A stretch of 64,000 bases of DNA from Fragilaria crotonensis (lineage: Eukaryota > Bacillariophyta > Fragilariophyceae > Fragilariales > Fragilariaceae): assembly GCA_022925895.1 (NCBI GenBank), contig JAKSYS010000229.1:1-64000 (forward strand). The letters are read 5' to 3'. Positions within the stretch are counted from its first letter, which is position 1. Each line of letters opens with the position of its first letter. The notes under the pieces were generated by a model that had not been told where the DNA came from, did no database searches, and saw nothing but the letters and a program-made list of their open reading frames with translations. Made by a program: the position numbers and the translations under genes. Below, piece by piece: positions 35,301-46,682 of this stretch.

Positions 35301-36990
35301 GCTTCTCTGAATCACTCAATCTCACAACCATACTCACACTAATCTAAATTCTTGCCAAACATTCAGCAATCTACATTCTTGTTGCAAAGCTACGTCACTC
35401 CCTGACATCGCCGCAAACACTGGCTCCTGCTAGAATGCCTTGGTACCTCCCACTCCTCTGCACATGGGGTGCAACAGCAACTTTCCTGCATTCATTCCTT
35501 GCTTTATGCTAGTATCCCACTTCATTTGGATTCTTCTGATCCGTTGTTACCTACGGTGCTCGAGTGTCATACTGAGCAGCCGATACTGCAAGCAACAATT
35601 TCCTACCACATCCCACTTCGTGTCCTCCCTTGACTGAGACTCCTCTGCTGCTGCAATGTCTCATGCCGTTGCTTCTTACTTCTTTCTGATGAGCCTTCCA
35701 TGCCTGCATTAGTTCCCTCTCTATTGTTACATAGCTCCTGCTGACTGCTTCTTCTTGTTCTTGTGTCCCTAACAAATTCACCCACGTCCTGCTGATGCCA
35801 GCAACATGAAATGAATCAACCTACCATTGGAATAGAGTGGTTATAAACATGTCTACTAGTGACACTATAGTAGAAGAGTTTAGTTATCAAGTGTACTGTA
35901 ACCTACCGGTAGTTTATGTCAGTCTCTACGTTACCGACAACAGAACAGAGAATAGTGATCCATCCCATGGTTGGTGGTGTGCATGGCGCGACCTGTCATC
36001 GACAGGCAGGGGTGCGTTTTCTTGAAAACAGGTAGTATTGTCATTCGTATGCTCCAAGTGGTGCGCTACTCGTATGCAGGACATGGATGAATTTAGTGTC
36101 AATAAATGATAATTGGTGTATGTATACGTATATTGATGGACATGCAGTCATCAATTTCTTGTTGTCTTCAATACATACAAGATTACGACGTGACCCCGTA
36201 TCGATTGACATTTCGGGCTGCGCGCTACTAAATGGGACTCGTAGTATCTAGCGACGGTAGTTGCATAGTAAGGTATCGTTATCGAATCGGGATTGTTGTA
36301 GTTGGAGCACTTGCAGTATAGTGCGTACCATCCTTGTATCTGTGTATGTATATAACCGAATAGGCATTCGAAACAAGGATAGGGACGATTTGGTCGTTCG
36401 TATGTGGGGTCTTGGTTTCTCGTCGTGGTTGGAAGATATCATGTTGTACGGGAAATTTGTATGGATGGGTTTCGTTAAATGTTTCCTGTTTATACGATAC
36501 AGACCTTTCCTGGTAATCAATGTTCGGTGATGCGACAAATCTGTTCAAGAGTCTTTTCAGCCAGTTCGAAAGCCCTAGTTCAAGACTACGAAAGTGGGCG
36601 AGTTATCGAAATGACCGACATTCATATCCGACAGTGACTGTGACCCCATAATCCCAGCAAAGCCGAGTATGACGGGACATTCCGAAAATCCTGATCTGCC
36701 TTAGGTACTGTCTTCTACGTGAATCAGATTTCCTATAAGGAGTGGTATGTGTTTCCCAGTATTGACGGCCCTTCTGGTTGATCGTAATTGTTACTTGCGT
36801 CTCTCCTTGTGCTCGTGATTCGTTTATTAATTGGTGGGGTGTTTCCAATCGCCTTGGGTCATAATACACAATTGAACTTTTTCCCGTATCATTAGACTAC
36901 TCTTGCCTTGCCACGATCACTTTTTGTGTTGCTGCTTCGACGAGTTGTGAAGAACGTAAAATTCACCAAAGCAAACCAACAACAACAACA
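32335..36990. other. Gene-poor region, 4.7 kb
   Basis: No gene I can support. It includes GTAC-rich patches (32760-32890), a GGTAAAGG-rich degenerate repeat (33588-33812), and short frames at 34120-34400 (plus) and 34966-35781 (minus) that look like decayed repeat or transposon text without a recognisable domain. The last 100 bases are presumably the promoter and 5' UTR of the secreted protein gene. Confidence 0.45.
33588..33812. repeat. Degenerate GGTAAAGG-type repeat
   Basis: About ten imperfect repeats of GGGTAAAGG/GGTTAAGG alternate with ATTTCCTTA and AATGATTTTC segments. It is not a regular telomere array; it resembles a degraded minisatellite. Confidence 0.5.
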
Positions 36991-38682
36991 ATGAAAGGAA
37001 TTCGTATCTTATTATCAGCATCTGCATGCGCATCATGTGTTTCACTTGGGCATGCATTGCCATTACAGTTCACATCATCATCATCATCCGTGGAATCAGC
37101 AGGGACAGATTCCATGGAATCAGAGCTTGCTGATCTTGAACTTGCTGATCACGATATTGATGATGATTTAGAATCATCTTTGGGGGATGAATTTCAAAAT
37201 GTGAACCGGGGACTTTCCATCTTCAACAGTGGTATTTTCAATCCATTCAAGACAAGAGGGACACCGTTAGTGTTGGGTGGCAACACTTGCACGTACGAAC
37301 CATCCGATTTTGACTCCGACGTGGTGGGAGAATTCATGGGAACGCCCGAGCTTCTTACAGAAGAGGAAGTTAAGCTTCTCGAAGATGCCTTCCTTAATAG
37401 TTACAATGAAGTTGCGGATGGTCTCTGCGATGAGGAGTTCCATACTCTTTCGAAAATTACCATTTTCGCATCCGAACTTGAAAATACAGGAAGCGGAAAC
37501 CGAGAATTGGAACGACTTGGAGCTCTCTACGGCAATGTCGACAGCACTTCACTGAGATCAAGAAGATTTTCTCTCAAGATCTATGCCGTTGGTTACTGTC
37601 GTGGATGCAAAAAGGAGACTAATCTTTTCGATGATGCCTTCCGTCGCCTTCAGTACTATAAGGATACACTGTCAACAGGCGGGGCCACTTTGTCGGATCG
37701 CAGACCCATTGATAATCCCTCCGATGGAACCAAGTTGGTGTGGAAACGAAGCAAGTACAACTGCGATTGCATTGCCAAGAAGGAACTCCCATCGCGCCCA
37801 CCAGGTTTGGACGAGTTCAAAAACTCATATGGGAAGAAGATCCAAGCGCTTTCGGAACAGGGCCTTCTCAAAAGTGTCACAGCAACCCTTGGTGTTGCAC
37901 CAGTCGTAGAAGTTGAATGTGACGGTCTTCAAGACACGTTTACTTCGGAAATCGTAGTCGACGCGGAAGGAGACCCTGAGAATATTACACCTGAGGAATT
38001 GACGATTGTCCAAGATTTGTTCGTTCAATCTTACTCATCTTCTATTGAGAATGTGTGCGACTCGCTCTTCCGTATGGTTGTTGGGACAGACATTACAGTT
38101 GAAGAATCATCTAGGCGATTGGTTACTTCGTCGTCGTTGGACTTGAACACGTCTACCCGTATGCGCCCTTTCCGCTTCAGGTTCAAGGTTACCGGAAAAT
38201 GCAAGGGATGCAAGTCCGAGGATAGACTCTTTGACGACGCCTTTCGTCGCAGCCTCGCCGACGATTTTCGGTTACATCCTTTTGTCAACGTTCATCACAG
38301 ACATTTGGGCTACATCTTCAATGGCAAGGAATGCTATTGCCTTAAAAATGCCCCCGATCGCCCTCCGTCGAACGTCGAATTCGGTGATATTTTCAGCGTC
38401 AACGTGGTGGACGCAAGCTTACCCAATGTTGTGAAGATCGGTGAAGTCACTCAGATCGACGACACGCTGCCGTCCGAGTCTCCTTCATTAGCTCCAACAC
38501 ACAATCGCCATCCATGGCGCCAACAGAATTCCCCACGCTGTCACCGACGGACACCCCGTCCTTCAGTCCTACTGTCACGGCATCGAGTACGCCTTCGACT
38601 CCGTTCCCGTCACAGCGACCTTCACCTTCGCCATCCAATCCTACGGTGCCGACGGAATCCCCATGCCCTCCCCTCAACCTAG
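36991..38682 (+). CDS. Secreted protein with two repeated Cys-containing domains and S/P/T-rich tail
   Basis: ATG 36991 is preceded by a CAACAACAACA leader. Residues 1-23 form a signal peptide. After an acidic spacer come two copies of one ~180-residue domain (about 37290-37850 and 37910-38400). Each has an N-terminal Cys, LTEEEVKLLEDAFLNSYN or its counterpart, a central YCRGCKKETNLFDDAFRR / KCKGCKSEDRLFDDAFRR block and a CDC or CYC followed by a PSRPPGLDEF / PDRPPSNVEF block. The function is unknown; an extracellular or cell-wall role is inferred. The tail becomes SPTxxPS-type repeats, but in two other frames: a 2-bp change in a CA run near 38500 and a missing C near 38660. The natural stop would then be at 38702-38704. 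Confidence 0.65.
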   Translation: MKGIRILLSASACASCVSLGHALPLQFTSSSSSVESAGTDSMESELADLELADHDIDDDLESSLGDEFQNVNRGLSIFNSGIFNPFKTRGTPLVLGGNTCTYEPSDFDSDVVGEFMGTPELLTEEEVKLLEDAFLNSYNEVADGLCDEEFHTLSKITIFASELENTGSGNRELERLGALYGNVDSTSLRSRRFSLKIYAVGYCRGCKKETNLFDDAFRRLQYYKDTLSTGGATLSDRRPIDNPSDGTKLVWKRSKYNCDCIAKKELPSRPPGLDEFKNSYGKKIQALSEQGLLKSVTATLGVAPVVEVECDGLQDTFTSEIVVDAEGDPENITPEELTIVQDLFVQSYSSSIENVCDSLFRMVVGTDITVEESSRRLVTSSSLDLNTSTRMRPFRFRFKVTGKCKGCKSEDRLFDDAFRRSLADDFRLHPFVNVHHRHLGYIFNGKECYCLKNAPDRPPSNVEFGDIFSVNVVDASLPNVVKIGEVTQIDDTLPSESPSLAPTHNRHPWRQQNSPRCHRRTPRPSVLLSRHRVRLRLRSRHSDLHLRHPILRCRRNPHALPST

Positions 38683-40127
38683 TGTATCACCGACTGTTAG
38701 TTAACCATAGGGACACTATTAATAGACGATGCAGGGGATATAGTTTGTGTGCATGTAGCTACCTTTTATACTACTAGTAATACTTGCATGTGTGAATATC
38801 ACAGAAAGTTCGATGATAGGTTGGCGACAGCCAGTCGTTGATGGAATATACCATGCTACCCGTAATAAATTGGACAGGTCCATCGGAAGGCAATCGCTGT
38901 CTCTCACTCTACTAAGAGAGCCAAGGTTCATGTAATAAAGCTGGTGCTGGTTCACCCAATCTTTTGTTACCAACCAATCGACAGCTGTACTGAAAGGATA
39001 CTGACAGAAGAGTATGCCCAATGCTACATCCGCCCTCTAGCAGAGAGGCCAAAGACACCATACAATAATGAGATACCACCATCAAAGCAAGCAGGTATGG
39101 CGATTCAACTATACCACCGGGTTGTGCGGCTCTTGTGGGATGGTATTGCTAGGTTTTTAGTCCTGGTTGGTCCATTTGCTATTCCGTGTATTACAAGTGA
39201 CAAGTGACACATGATGCTATGTACATGCTATCTTCACATCTTCACTCCAGCCCATCCAGACGACAAAACTTCATTTGCCCGTCCTTCCTCGTAGTGTTTT
39301 GGTATCGCACTCCGGTACTAGTACTCGTACTGAATAGAGTTTTACCGGTTGAGTACTCGTACGGTAGATTGGCAGACGCCTTCCTTTTTTAATGGCAGAT
39401 CCGTCAGGTTGCAGTTCAATCGTTCGGTCCCCTTGTGCTCGTGCCCCGTGTCATCTAATATCGAATTAAGCATATGATAAATTAGAACAGAGTACTGGTG
39501 TACTTCGTTCTAATAATGTGTGGATCAGGGGGACCGGCTGCCTCGTTAATAAGTAGGCTGGCGTGAGCTTGTGCTCATATAGGGCTCTCCACACAATACG
39601 AATCCCGTCGTTTCGATCCTACCAACTTGCTTCGCCATATAAGTATATAAGTATGCACGTGACTTTGAGTGGTTTGTGTCACATTTGTGCATCAGTTGTT
39701 GCATCGTCCGTTCCGAAAGTCGCCATATCTATGAGTCGAGGTACTGTGATACTATTGTGCTACATACATGTTCCTGTAATAATCGTCTGAGTCCATCGAT
39801 CGATTGGTATCCTATTCCCTGGAAAACCATCTGCTTGCATGTCTTCACTCACTTTTTTTCAGACCAAGGAGTTGAGACGTTGAGACGTGTATGTTTCGTA
39901 CCACTAGCTAGTAGTCGGACTCCAGAGTACAACATAAACAGACCTTGACTTGTACACGACTCTGACACACTGCCGTTCATCGTGGATACATTGGCGACAA
40001 AGTCCCTTGCCTCATCATCAGTTCTCCCTTTCGTAGCACAAATCTTCAATTCGAAGTCCAACAAATCAGTAAGGAGGACATTTTCGAGCAAAGTTTGAGC
40101 CATTGATTGTCACTGTTTCAATTTAGA
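38683..40127. other. Gene-free stretch, 1.4 kb
   Basis: No supported gene. GTAC/ACCGGT-rich patch at 39300-39370. The last part is presumably the BTB gene's promoter. Confidence 0.45.
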
Positions 40128-41363
40128 ATGGCAAATGGAAATGAGGCACATGTGAATCTGAATGTGGATCACGGCGCCATTCTGAATGCTAATGCAACTA
40201 AAGCTGCTCGAACGTCACCATGTGATCTTCACGATGCAATTCTCGCCAATTCACAATCGGTCGTGGAATTGTATTTGGAACGAAATGGGGCTGATCCAAA
40301 TCGCAGTCCTCGGTTGCCTCCTGTCGCAGTTGTATCCTCCGCCGAAACGGAACGGGCCAAGGATTTGCATCGAACTCTCGGTCGTGTCTTTCGACGGTGC
40401 CAGGGTGGTACTATTCATCCCCTGCATGTGGCTGTTTGCAATGCCTATCATCACTGTTCCTTTGGAAGGGACCAAGCTTTGGGAATAGTCAAAGCATTGC
40501 TCCGAGCGGGTGCGTGCACCAAGGCACTCTCGAGCGGTATGGTGTACTGCAAGATTGGAACGCATGCCTCGGTTACTATTGCAACTCCCAAAACTGCTGA
40601 CAAGGTTGCACTCTTTCTCAAACGATTCCCCCTTCCGAATCACGAACGCGAGTGTTGTCATATGATGGATGAAGTTGCGACTCTTATTCTTCAAGAAGCG
40701 GCATCCCATGACCTTCAGTCATTATTACAACATGAGAATGATGGCATTTCGCTGGCGAACCTCTCGATCCAAACAACCTACCATCGATTGCTCTATGACA
40801 CGACGTTTACAGACATTACGTTCCAGTGTCCAGACGGTGACGTGGATGCGCACCGATGTGTTTTGGCAAGTGCCACACCGTACTTTAGGACAGCCTTTCA
40901 AGGACCTTGGAAAGACTCACAAAGTCGCGTTTGGAACACTGCCAATTCAGTATCCACGATGCGATCGATTCTGAAATACATGTACACTGGTCAAGTGGAT
41001 GACTACACCTGCATGCATACGATCTTATCCGTGGCGTCCGAGTATCAGTTGGAATCACTGGAAGAGCACTGTGAGGATCGATTGGTAGAATTCTTATCGA
41101 TTGACACGATTCAAGAAGCGCTCGAACTGTCCCACTTGCATCATTTAACCAAGCTTCAAGAGAAATGTTTCGAGTTCATCTACGAGAATGCAACCACAGT
41201 GTTGGTGAGGCCTGAAATGATGAGTCTATCCATTCAAATTCCAGAATTGTGGAAAGACCTTTTGTCTGGGATGGAAGCCTTTCGAAGCAACAAGCGCAAG
41301 CGAGGGGAAGCACTCGGGCAGGAGGTTGTTGGGTCTGCTGACGAAATCAGCAGTCATAGTTAA
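40128..41363 (+). CDS. BTB/POZ-domain protein with ankyrin-like N-terminus
   Basis: Single exon, 411 residues, ATG 40128 (an upstream in-frame TTG was ignored). The N-terminal half resembles degenerate ankyrin repeats: CDLHDAILANSQSVVELYLERNGADPN, then HPLHVAVCNAYHH...ALGIVKALLRAGA. The BTB domain spans about residues 222-345: TFTDITFQCPDGDVDAHRCVLA, TPYFRTAF, and SILKYMYTGQVDD with SVASEYQLESLEEHCEDRL, followed by a BACK-like helical part. BTB proteins commonly act as Cul3 adaptors or protein scaffolds; that role is inferred here. The Lys/Arg cluster SNKRKRGE near the C-terminus could be a nuclear signal. A diverged paralog lies at 43051-44205 on the other strand, beyond chlM. Confidence 0.88.
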   Translation: MANGNEAHVNLNVDHGAILNANATKAARTSPCDLHDAILANSQSVVELYLERNGADPNRSPRLPPVAVVSSAETERAKDLHRTLGRVFRRCQGGTIHPLHVAVCNAYHHCSFGRDQALGIVKALLRAGACTKALSSGMVYCKIGTHASVTIATPKTADKVALFLKRFPLPNHERECCHMMDEVATLILQEAASHDLQSLLQHENDGISLANLSIQTTYHRLLYDTTFTDITFQCPDGDVDAHRCVLASATPYFRTAFQGPWKDSQSRVWNTANSVSTMRSILKYMYTGQVDDYTCMHTILSVASEYQLESLEEHCEDRLVEFLSIDTIQEALELSHLHHLTKLQEKCFEFIYENATTVLVRPEMMSLSIQIPELWKDLLSGMEAFRSNKRKRGEALGQEVVGSADEISSHS

Positions 41364-41692
41364 AAAAAATTCCTCGGCATTGTCTGCACCAGCGGTGATG
41401 CGCAAGACCTACGGAATGTGAATATTTTAGAATTACATGGGGAGTAATGAATAATGAATTTTGAACATTGTAGCAACAACCATTTTGTTCAGCTCTAACA
41501 ACTCGTCCAATATGATCTGTCGCTACTTTGGTCAACACCTCGTGGCCTCCGCACCCCACCAGGAAACGCACCCTCTATAAGACGTGTCAGCAGGTGGTTG
41601 CTGATCGGTACAGATGGGACCGTTGGCAATTCAACTACACATATAATTGAACTCCATGCTGAATGACAGGACTGTCTAACATTATTTCTTTT
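41364..41692. other. Intergenic region between convergent genes
   Basis: Shared 3' region of the BTB gene and chlM. Nothing else seen. Confidence 0.5.
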
Positions 41693-42624
41693 TTACTGCA
41701 CACGTTTGGCTTCCAAAAGTCGTGAAAAGTAAAAGTTGGTGGCAGTCATTTCATCCCTCGCAACCTCAAAGCCTGCTTTTCTCAATGCCTCACGAACGAC
41801 AGTTTCTTCGTGAAGGTACGCCCTTGTCGTTTTAGAAGGACCAGGAAAGAGTTCACCAAATTTCTTCAAAATGTCATAATACCACGTTTTGGGAGCAAAC
41901 GAAATCATGACACGATTCTCCGCCAAACTGCATAAATGGCCGACCATTTCTGCCATTTTGTCTGACGGGTAGTGGATCGCCACATCGACGCACGTGACAG
42001 TGTCGTACTTTCCAGATACCGATTCCAAGTCGGAAGTGTAGAATTCCGCATTCGTCACACCAGCAGCCTTGGCACGACGAGCAGCTTCGTTGGCCATGCT
42101 GTCGGAAATGTCTGACGCTGAAATTTTGGCGCCTGTCAAAAATGAACGCGATCACGATGATCATGATCAAAACGATCAAATGTAGGAAAAAAGATGAGTT
42201 AGCATTGCCGACAAAGTGTCGTGAACTACATCATGTCAACCTCTTGAATACAAAGAAGGCGCAGTATTTTCAACTTACCCATTTGAGCGAGAGGAATAGC
42301 AAGAGATCCGACACCGCAACCGCAATCACAAACAGTCTTTCCGCTAATATCACCATCTGCCTCGACCCAGTTCAAGATTTTTTGAATTGTTTGAGAGTGA
42401 CCATCTCGGATATCCATTTGAACTCCATTGACCTCATCACTATCACTGTAAATCTTGTTCCAACGATTGAAGCCTTCTGTATTGAAATATTCGCGAACTT
42501 CAGTCTTATCGTCGACCACATTGACACGAATGGCAGAGGTCAACTTGTTGGTGTGCGGGGGGACGAATGCAGATGCGCCCCCAACAAGGGACGACGTGAC
42601 AATGAGAAGTGCCGAAAGCTTCAT
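41693..42624 (-). CDS. chlM: Magnesium-protoporphyrin IX O-methyltransferase, plastid-targeted
   Basis: ChlM transfers a methyl group from S-adenosylmethionine to Mg-protoporphyrin IX in chlorophyll synthesis. Exons 42624-42279 and 42132-41693; the 146-bp intron (GTAAGT...CAG) splices inside the SAM-binding region, joining LAQMG to AKISASDIS. The N-terminus MKLSALLIVTSSLVGGASA-FVPP is a signal peptide with the diatom ASA-F plastid cleavage motif. Family hallmarks: YFNTEGFNRWNKIY, VCDCGCGVGSLAIPLA (SAM motif I), DVAIHYPSDKMAEM and a C-terminal RDEMTATNFYFSRLLEA. Total ~261 residues, consistent with a ~230-residue enzyme plus leader. It appears intact. Confidence 0.95.
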
Positions 42625-43050
42625 TGGAGGGTAATCGATGAAACGAGAAGAGAGTGTGTACCTAGTGCAATGTTCCTTCCGTTGTCAAAACAACAACAAA
42701 GTATTGCGAGCGTGAAAAGAGTCAATGAGGAAGAACGTGGTCCGATATGTTAATTTTCAATGGGACCGCCTATCTGTTGGCACCACTTGGAAGAAGAAGA
42801 TCGATAGGGAACTTCAAGTTGCTTGTATGATCCAACAATATCCACGCAAACAGAGAGAATTTGAGATTCCATGACCGATTATACACTACCGGTAGTAGAC
42901 CAGTACCAGTACTTATTTGCCCTATGTACCACGCAAACTACGTGAAACCAGGTACCAGTACCGGTATTTGGACTCAATGTCAAAAGCAGAACGACGACTG
43001 CAGTCTGCAGTTTAGTTCTCTACTAATAAAATACCACGTCGTAATCGACT
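42625..43050. other. Intergenic region
   Basis: chlM promoter side and the 3' end of the second BTB gene. GTACC/ACCGGTA-rich patch at 42885-42965. No gene seen. Confidence 0.45.
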
Positions 43051-44205
43051 TCAAGAATTATTGGAACTTGTAGTCGATTTTCCAGCAGATGCACCTGTCA
43101 CAACTGTCGATGCCGTTTTCGGTTGGTCAATTTGGCTATAATCACCGCCGACAGCCATTAGAATTTCTTGCCACAATTTTGGATTTTCCTTGGCAAGTGC
43201 CAGGATTTTGGGTGCCCCAGAGCAATGGGCAATGGTTGCCGTTGCAAAAATCTAGGCATTCCTTTTTGATCCATCGTGCCTTGTGCCGTTCCCCAACATC
43301 CAACATGATGCGAACATTATGGATCGTCAAGCGTTCCCGCACTTTCCGGCACAAATTTGCTCTAGAGCTTCCAATTGATACTCGGATGCCACGGCAAGTA
43401 ACGTGGCAGTTTCGGATTCCAGTGTAGTCTCTTCAATCTGTCCCGTATATATGAATTGAAGGACTGCTTTCATAACATAAGATTTTCGATTCACAGTCAG
43501 TCGTCTGGATCCATCTTTAGGAAAGGTATCTCTCATAACCGGCGATGCCGCGGCCAACAAATTGCAATGCGCTGGCAACTCCACTCCATCCGAACACACG
43601 ATTGTCATATCGGAATATTTTTCTGACAGACACAAGTCACGGTAGTTCTTCGCCACCAGCGCTGATATCGTCACTTTGGGTGTCGGACGGCGCTTCTGCG
43701 CCGTTCGTGCCGCAACTAATCGGACTAGAACCTCATCCATCATATCGACCCGTTCGTCCGCGTGAATTGACGATGTCTTGACTTTTTTGAGGCTGAGTGA
43801 GAGGGAAATTGGATCGAGTGGCGCGCCGGGGCTGCTAATGTTGAGGTCTCCAATGTTACAAAAGAGAACATTGTTGCATGAGGTTGATACATCCGCGCCA
43901 GCCTCCAGCAGCAAGTCAATTATCTTGAGAGCTCCAGCTCTTTGTTTCGAGGCAATGCCATCCATGCGACCGTGATGATACGCATTGACGACGGCAACAT
44001 GAATTGGGGCGCATACAAAATCGGCATTTTCTCCGAGGATGCGTTCCGTGTCTTCCACTTTGCCGTCCGCATCCTTCAGCACATCTTCAAGCAGGGACAG
44101 CTTCGGTCGACCATTGGGATCCTTGTTTTCTTCCTTCAGGCAATGCTCCACAAGGCACGCTGAGTTGCCCAGAATTGCGTCGCACAGATCAAGACTTTCA
44201 GTCAT
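43051..44205 (-). CDS. BTB/POZ-domain protein, paralog with two frame changes
   Basis: ATG 44205. Same architecture as the 40128 gene: ankyrin-like N-terminus (LCDAILGNSACLVEHCL, PIHVAVVNAYHHGR, IIDLLLEAGADV) and a BTB domain (KYSDMTIVCSDGVELPAHCNLLAAASPVMRDTF, VLQFIYTGQIEE, VASEYQLEALEQICAG). The first frame stops at 43327, but natural BTB C-terminal sequence continues in a second frame (RERLTIHNVRIMLDVG...KKECLDF) and a third (AHCSGAPKILALAKENPKLW) to a stop at 43051-43053. The switches fall at an AAA run (43343-43345 on the plus strand) and a five-base T run (43246-43250), so assembly error is likely; recent pseudogenisation is the alternative. Confidence 0.75.
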
Positions 44206-44974
44206 TGTCAATTGTCAATTTCTGAGGTCAAGCAGTCATTCTACGGGACACGGCACGAAATGTGTATTTTTTACAATATATTCGTACGCGTATGTGAAAA
44301 ATGATGCCTCAATATGTTACCATGTGGAGCAGAGATTAGTCATTGGCGCGCAATTTCATGGTGGTTCAGCGCGCAGACTCCATCAATTACAGTACTGCAT
44401 CTACAACTGTACTGGACATTATTGCTGGATTTCTGACGCACTGATGTACTCGACTACGACGGTACTGGGTTACAATGCGGAACGTATGACGTACTGTAGG
44501 ATATACGGAGTACTGGAGTACGGAATAAAGTCTGGTCCCTGACGTCAGATCGAATGGCACCCGGAATGCAAAGGTACCAAACAGATGACGCAAGTGACAT
44601 CTATGAAAAATGAGATTTTTCTTACACATGAAACGCGGAACAGATGTGAGGAGAGTTGAAAGTGAACATTTCTTCGAAGGAGAACCTTCAACATCATCTT
44701 TTTGCGCGTGCTGTTACTATGTACCTGGTACATGTACCGTTCTTTTAAATGCACACAGTGTGTTAAGAATTGATTTCCTTCACAAGCATCACTGATCGCA
44801 GCTGTTTGGTGTTTCGAAGTCCTTCCTTCTCTCTGGCATCTCATGCCTACACCACTTACCACCACACAAGAGAAGAGTAACGGATACAACTGCTAGCAAG
44901 ATCGTATCATTATAAAATCTTTACATGTATTGACAACGACAGAAGGCAGAGGTCCCTCAACTTGACGAATCACA
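44206..44974. other. Intergenic region, 0.77 kb
   Basis: Presumed divergent promoter region between the BTB paralog and the small membrane-protein gene. GTACT/CTGGAGTA-rich near 44390-44530. No supported gene. Confidence 0.45.
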
Positions 44975-45343
44975 ATGAAAAGGTCATTTTCGTCCCTAAC
45001 CTATTATTCGCGTCGAAGACAACAACAACTGCAGCAGCAACAACAGAGGCGTCAACGACGACGACAGCAACATGATCACAATGGCACATTTCTCGGCGGA
45101 TCGCGATTCCTATCATCTGACGTTAAAAAAGAATTGACCGACAAGGAACAAAAGGAAAATGCTCGTTGGGCCATGGGATTCTTTGGTATCATCCTCTTTG
45201 CCAATTTCTTCACCGTCTGGCAGGAGTGGGACGCTCTCACAGGGAATACGGCAGAAGTTCCAACCAAGATCTCCAATGGTTCGGAAGAAGTTGATGTCGT
45301 TACGGACGACAGCAAAGCGCCACTGCCCAAGTATAGTTATTGA
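44975..45343 (+). CDS. Small single-helix protein, possibly mitochondrial
   Basis: 122 residues from ATG 44975. The N-terminus (MKRSFSSLTYYSRRR) is basic and hydroxylated like a mitochondrial presequence, followed by a Gln/Arg-rich low-complexity run and a SRFLSSD segment that could be a cleavage site. A soluble charged helix (KKELTDKEQKENARWA) leads into one membrane helix (MGFFGIILFANFFTVWQEW) and an acidic tail. This resembles small accessory subunits of inner-membrane complexes, but I recognise no family. Confidence 0.6.
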   Translation: MKRSFSSLTYYSRRRQQQLQQQQQRRQRRRQQHDHNGTFLGGSRFLSSDVKKELTDKEQKENARWAMGFFGIILFANFFTVWQEWDALTGNTAEVPTKISNGSEEVDVVTDDSKAPLPKYSY

Positions 45344-45776
45344 TTCTTTGTGAAATTAGGGATTGGGAGGTGTGTGACAGCGGATGAAGTTTATGAACAA
45401 CGGGCAATACTGAGAAGCTACAGGTCTGTTTGATGTTATTGACGAAGCTATCTCGCGTACAAGATAGACCTTGCAGCGTGGCATAGTCATAGCAAGATGT
45501 GCAAATATTAAGCAGCAGTTAGCAATTTACAACGAGGCCATGGGCGTTATGTGCTGTTCCTCCGGCTTTTTGACCTTCAAGCCATGTGCTTTGACCTCGA
45601 ACACGTACTTTCGAGCCACGTCGGTGCTCGCTTTGGTATACATGCGAATCGCAGTGCATGCGAATCGCAGTGCATGCGAATCGCAGTGCATGCGAATCGC
45701 AGATTATGCATATTTATTTGAAAGCAAGTCTACCGTCAGCATCTAGTTGATTGAATACTTAAAAACCCTGCTCTAC
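45344..45776. other. Intergenic region with 16-bp minisatellite
   Basis: 3' region between convergent genes. It contains the tandem repeat listed next and no supported gene. Confidence 0.5.
45641..45702. repeat. 16-bp tandem repeat, ~3.9 copies
   Basis: Near-perfect tandem copies of CATGCGAATCGCAGTG, each containing the near-palindrome GCGAATCGC. Lies about 300 bp past the small-protein gene's stop. Confidence 0.9.
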
Positions 45777-46682
45777 TCATGCACGAGTTGAATCCGAAGG
45801 TGACATCTCTTCAGGTCCGTCATGGCTGTTGTGAATAACCTGCAATACCGACTCTTGAATCTGAATACATAGTTCTTGCCAATCCGATTTATCTTTAGGA
45901 GGACGTCTCATGACGTGTCCTCGTTCTTCCATCACTTTGATCAGAAATTTCCTTGCCATTTCCTTTCGATTCCGTCTCATTTCCATCCGTGCCCTTAATC
46001 TGTTGTCCTTGGTATCATGAATCCCTTGGTGTCGTACATATTGTTCAACTTCTTTCGGTGTCGGGGCTGGTCGTTTCGTAATGATGGAATAGTTTTGATC
46101 CGTATCGAGACAATGAATGATGACAGCAATCCTCCAAGGTGATATCCAGTTTTGTTTCTTCTCGTCAATGGTGATCCCGTGCTTGTCCTCCAGCATTTGT
46201 TTCAATGAATCATGGTAACGTTCCTGCAAGACACTCATTTCCAATTCGGTTATTCCTTCTTCGTCCGTGGTATTTTTCGATTTTCTTTCTTTGTCGTCAT
46301 CATCATCGTAGTAATCAGAATCATGATAATTGTCGGATTCCTCATCCTTGCCAACAACCTTTGCTTCTTTGAATTGATTCGGCCCCGTCCCGTGGCTCTC
46401 GGATTCGGAATGTAACCATCTCGACAGCTCCACCGCACGCAAACGTCGCGAAAAGTCTTGTCTATTGATATTGCTGTAGCAGTGAAATGATTGACTGTGT
46501 CGTTGTTGTGGATCCTGTTGATGCTCCATGGGGACCATTCTTCCAGTGGCAGTGGCAGTGGCAGTGGCAGCAGATGAGAAACGATAGTGATGTGACCATG
46601 GCATTCGTTTCGCACACGTTCTTGTTCTTGTTACTTGCAGCGCTACGGAGCCACTCTTGCTACCAACCGATTGCATCATCAT
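45777..46682 (-). CDS. Hypothetical protein, possibly mitochondrial
   Basis: 301 residues from ATG 46682. The N-terminus is Ser/Arg/Thr-rich (RTRTCAKRMPWSHHYRF) and fits a mitochondrial presequence; an Ala-Thr repeat from a CAGTGG-type hexanucleotide run follows (46540-46572). The middle is very acidic (SDYYDDDDDKE). The C-terminal ~150 residues are charged and helical: SVLQERYHDSLKQMLED, ISPWRIAVIIHCLD, and a basic run RARMEMRRNRKEMARKFL. I recognise no family. It looks like a genuine gene because the reading frame is clean for 900 bp and its C-terminal part is amphipathic. Confidence 0.6.
   Translation of the reverse strand: MMMQSVGSKSGSVALQVTRTRTCAKRMPWSHHYRFSSAATATATATGRMVPMEHQQDPQQRHSQSFHCYSNINRQDFSRRLRAVELSRWLHSESESHGTGPNQFKEAKVVGKDEESDNYHDSDYYDDDDDKERKSKNTTDEEGITELEMSVLQERYHDSLKQMLEDKHGITIDEKKQNWISPWRIAVIIHCLDTDQNYSIITKRPAPTPKEVEQYVRHQGIHDTKDNRLRARMEMRRNRKEMARKFLIKVMEERGHVMRRPPKDKSDWQELCIQIQESVLQVIHNSHDGPEEMSPSDSTRA

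Noticed and set aside
34120-35785. Several 60-100 residue frames on both strands
   Set aside because: No domain, splice structure or mutual agreement; probably decayed repeat sequence.
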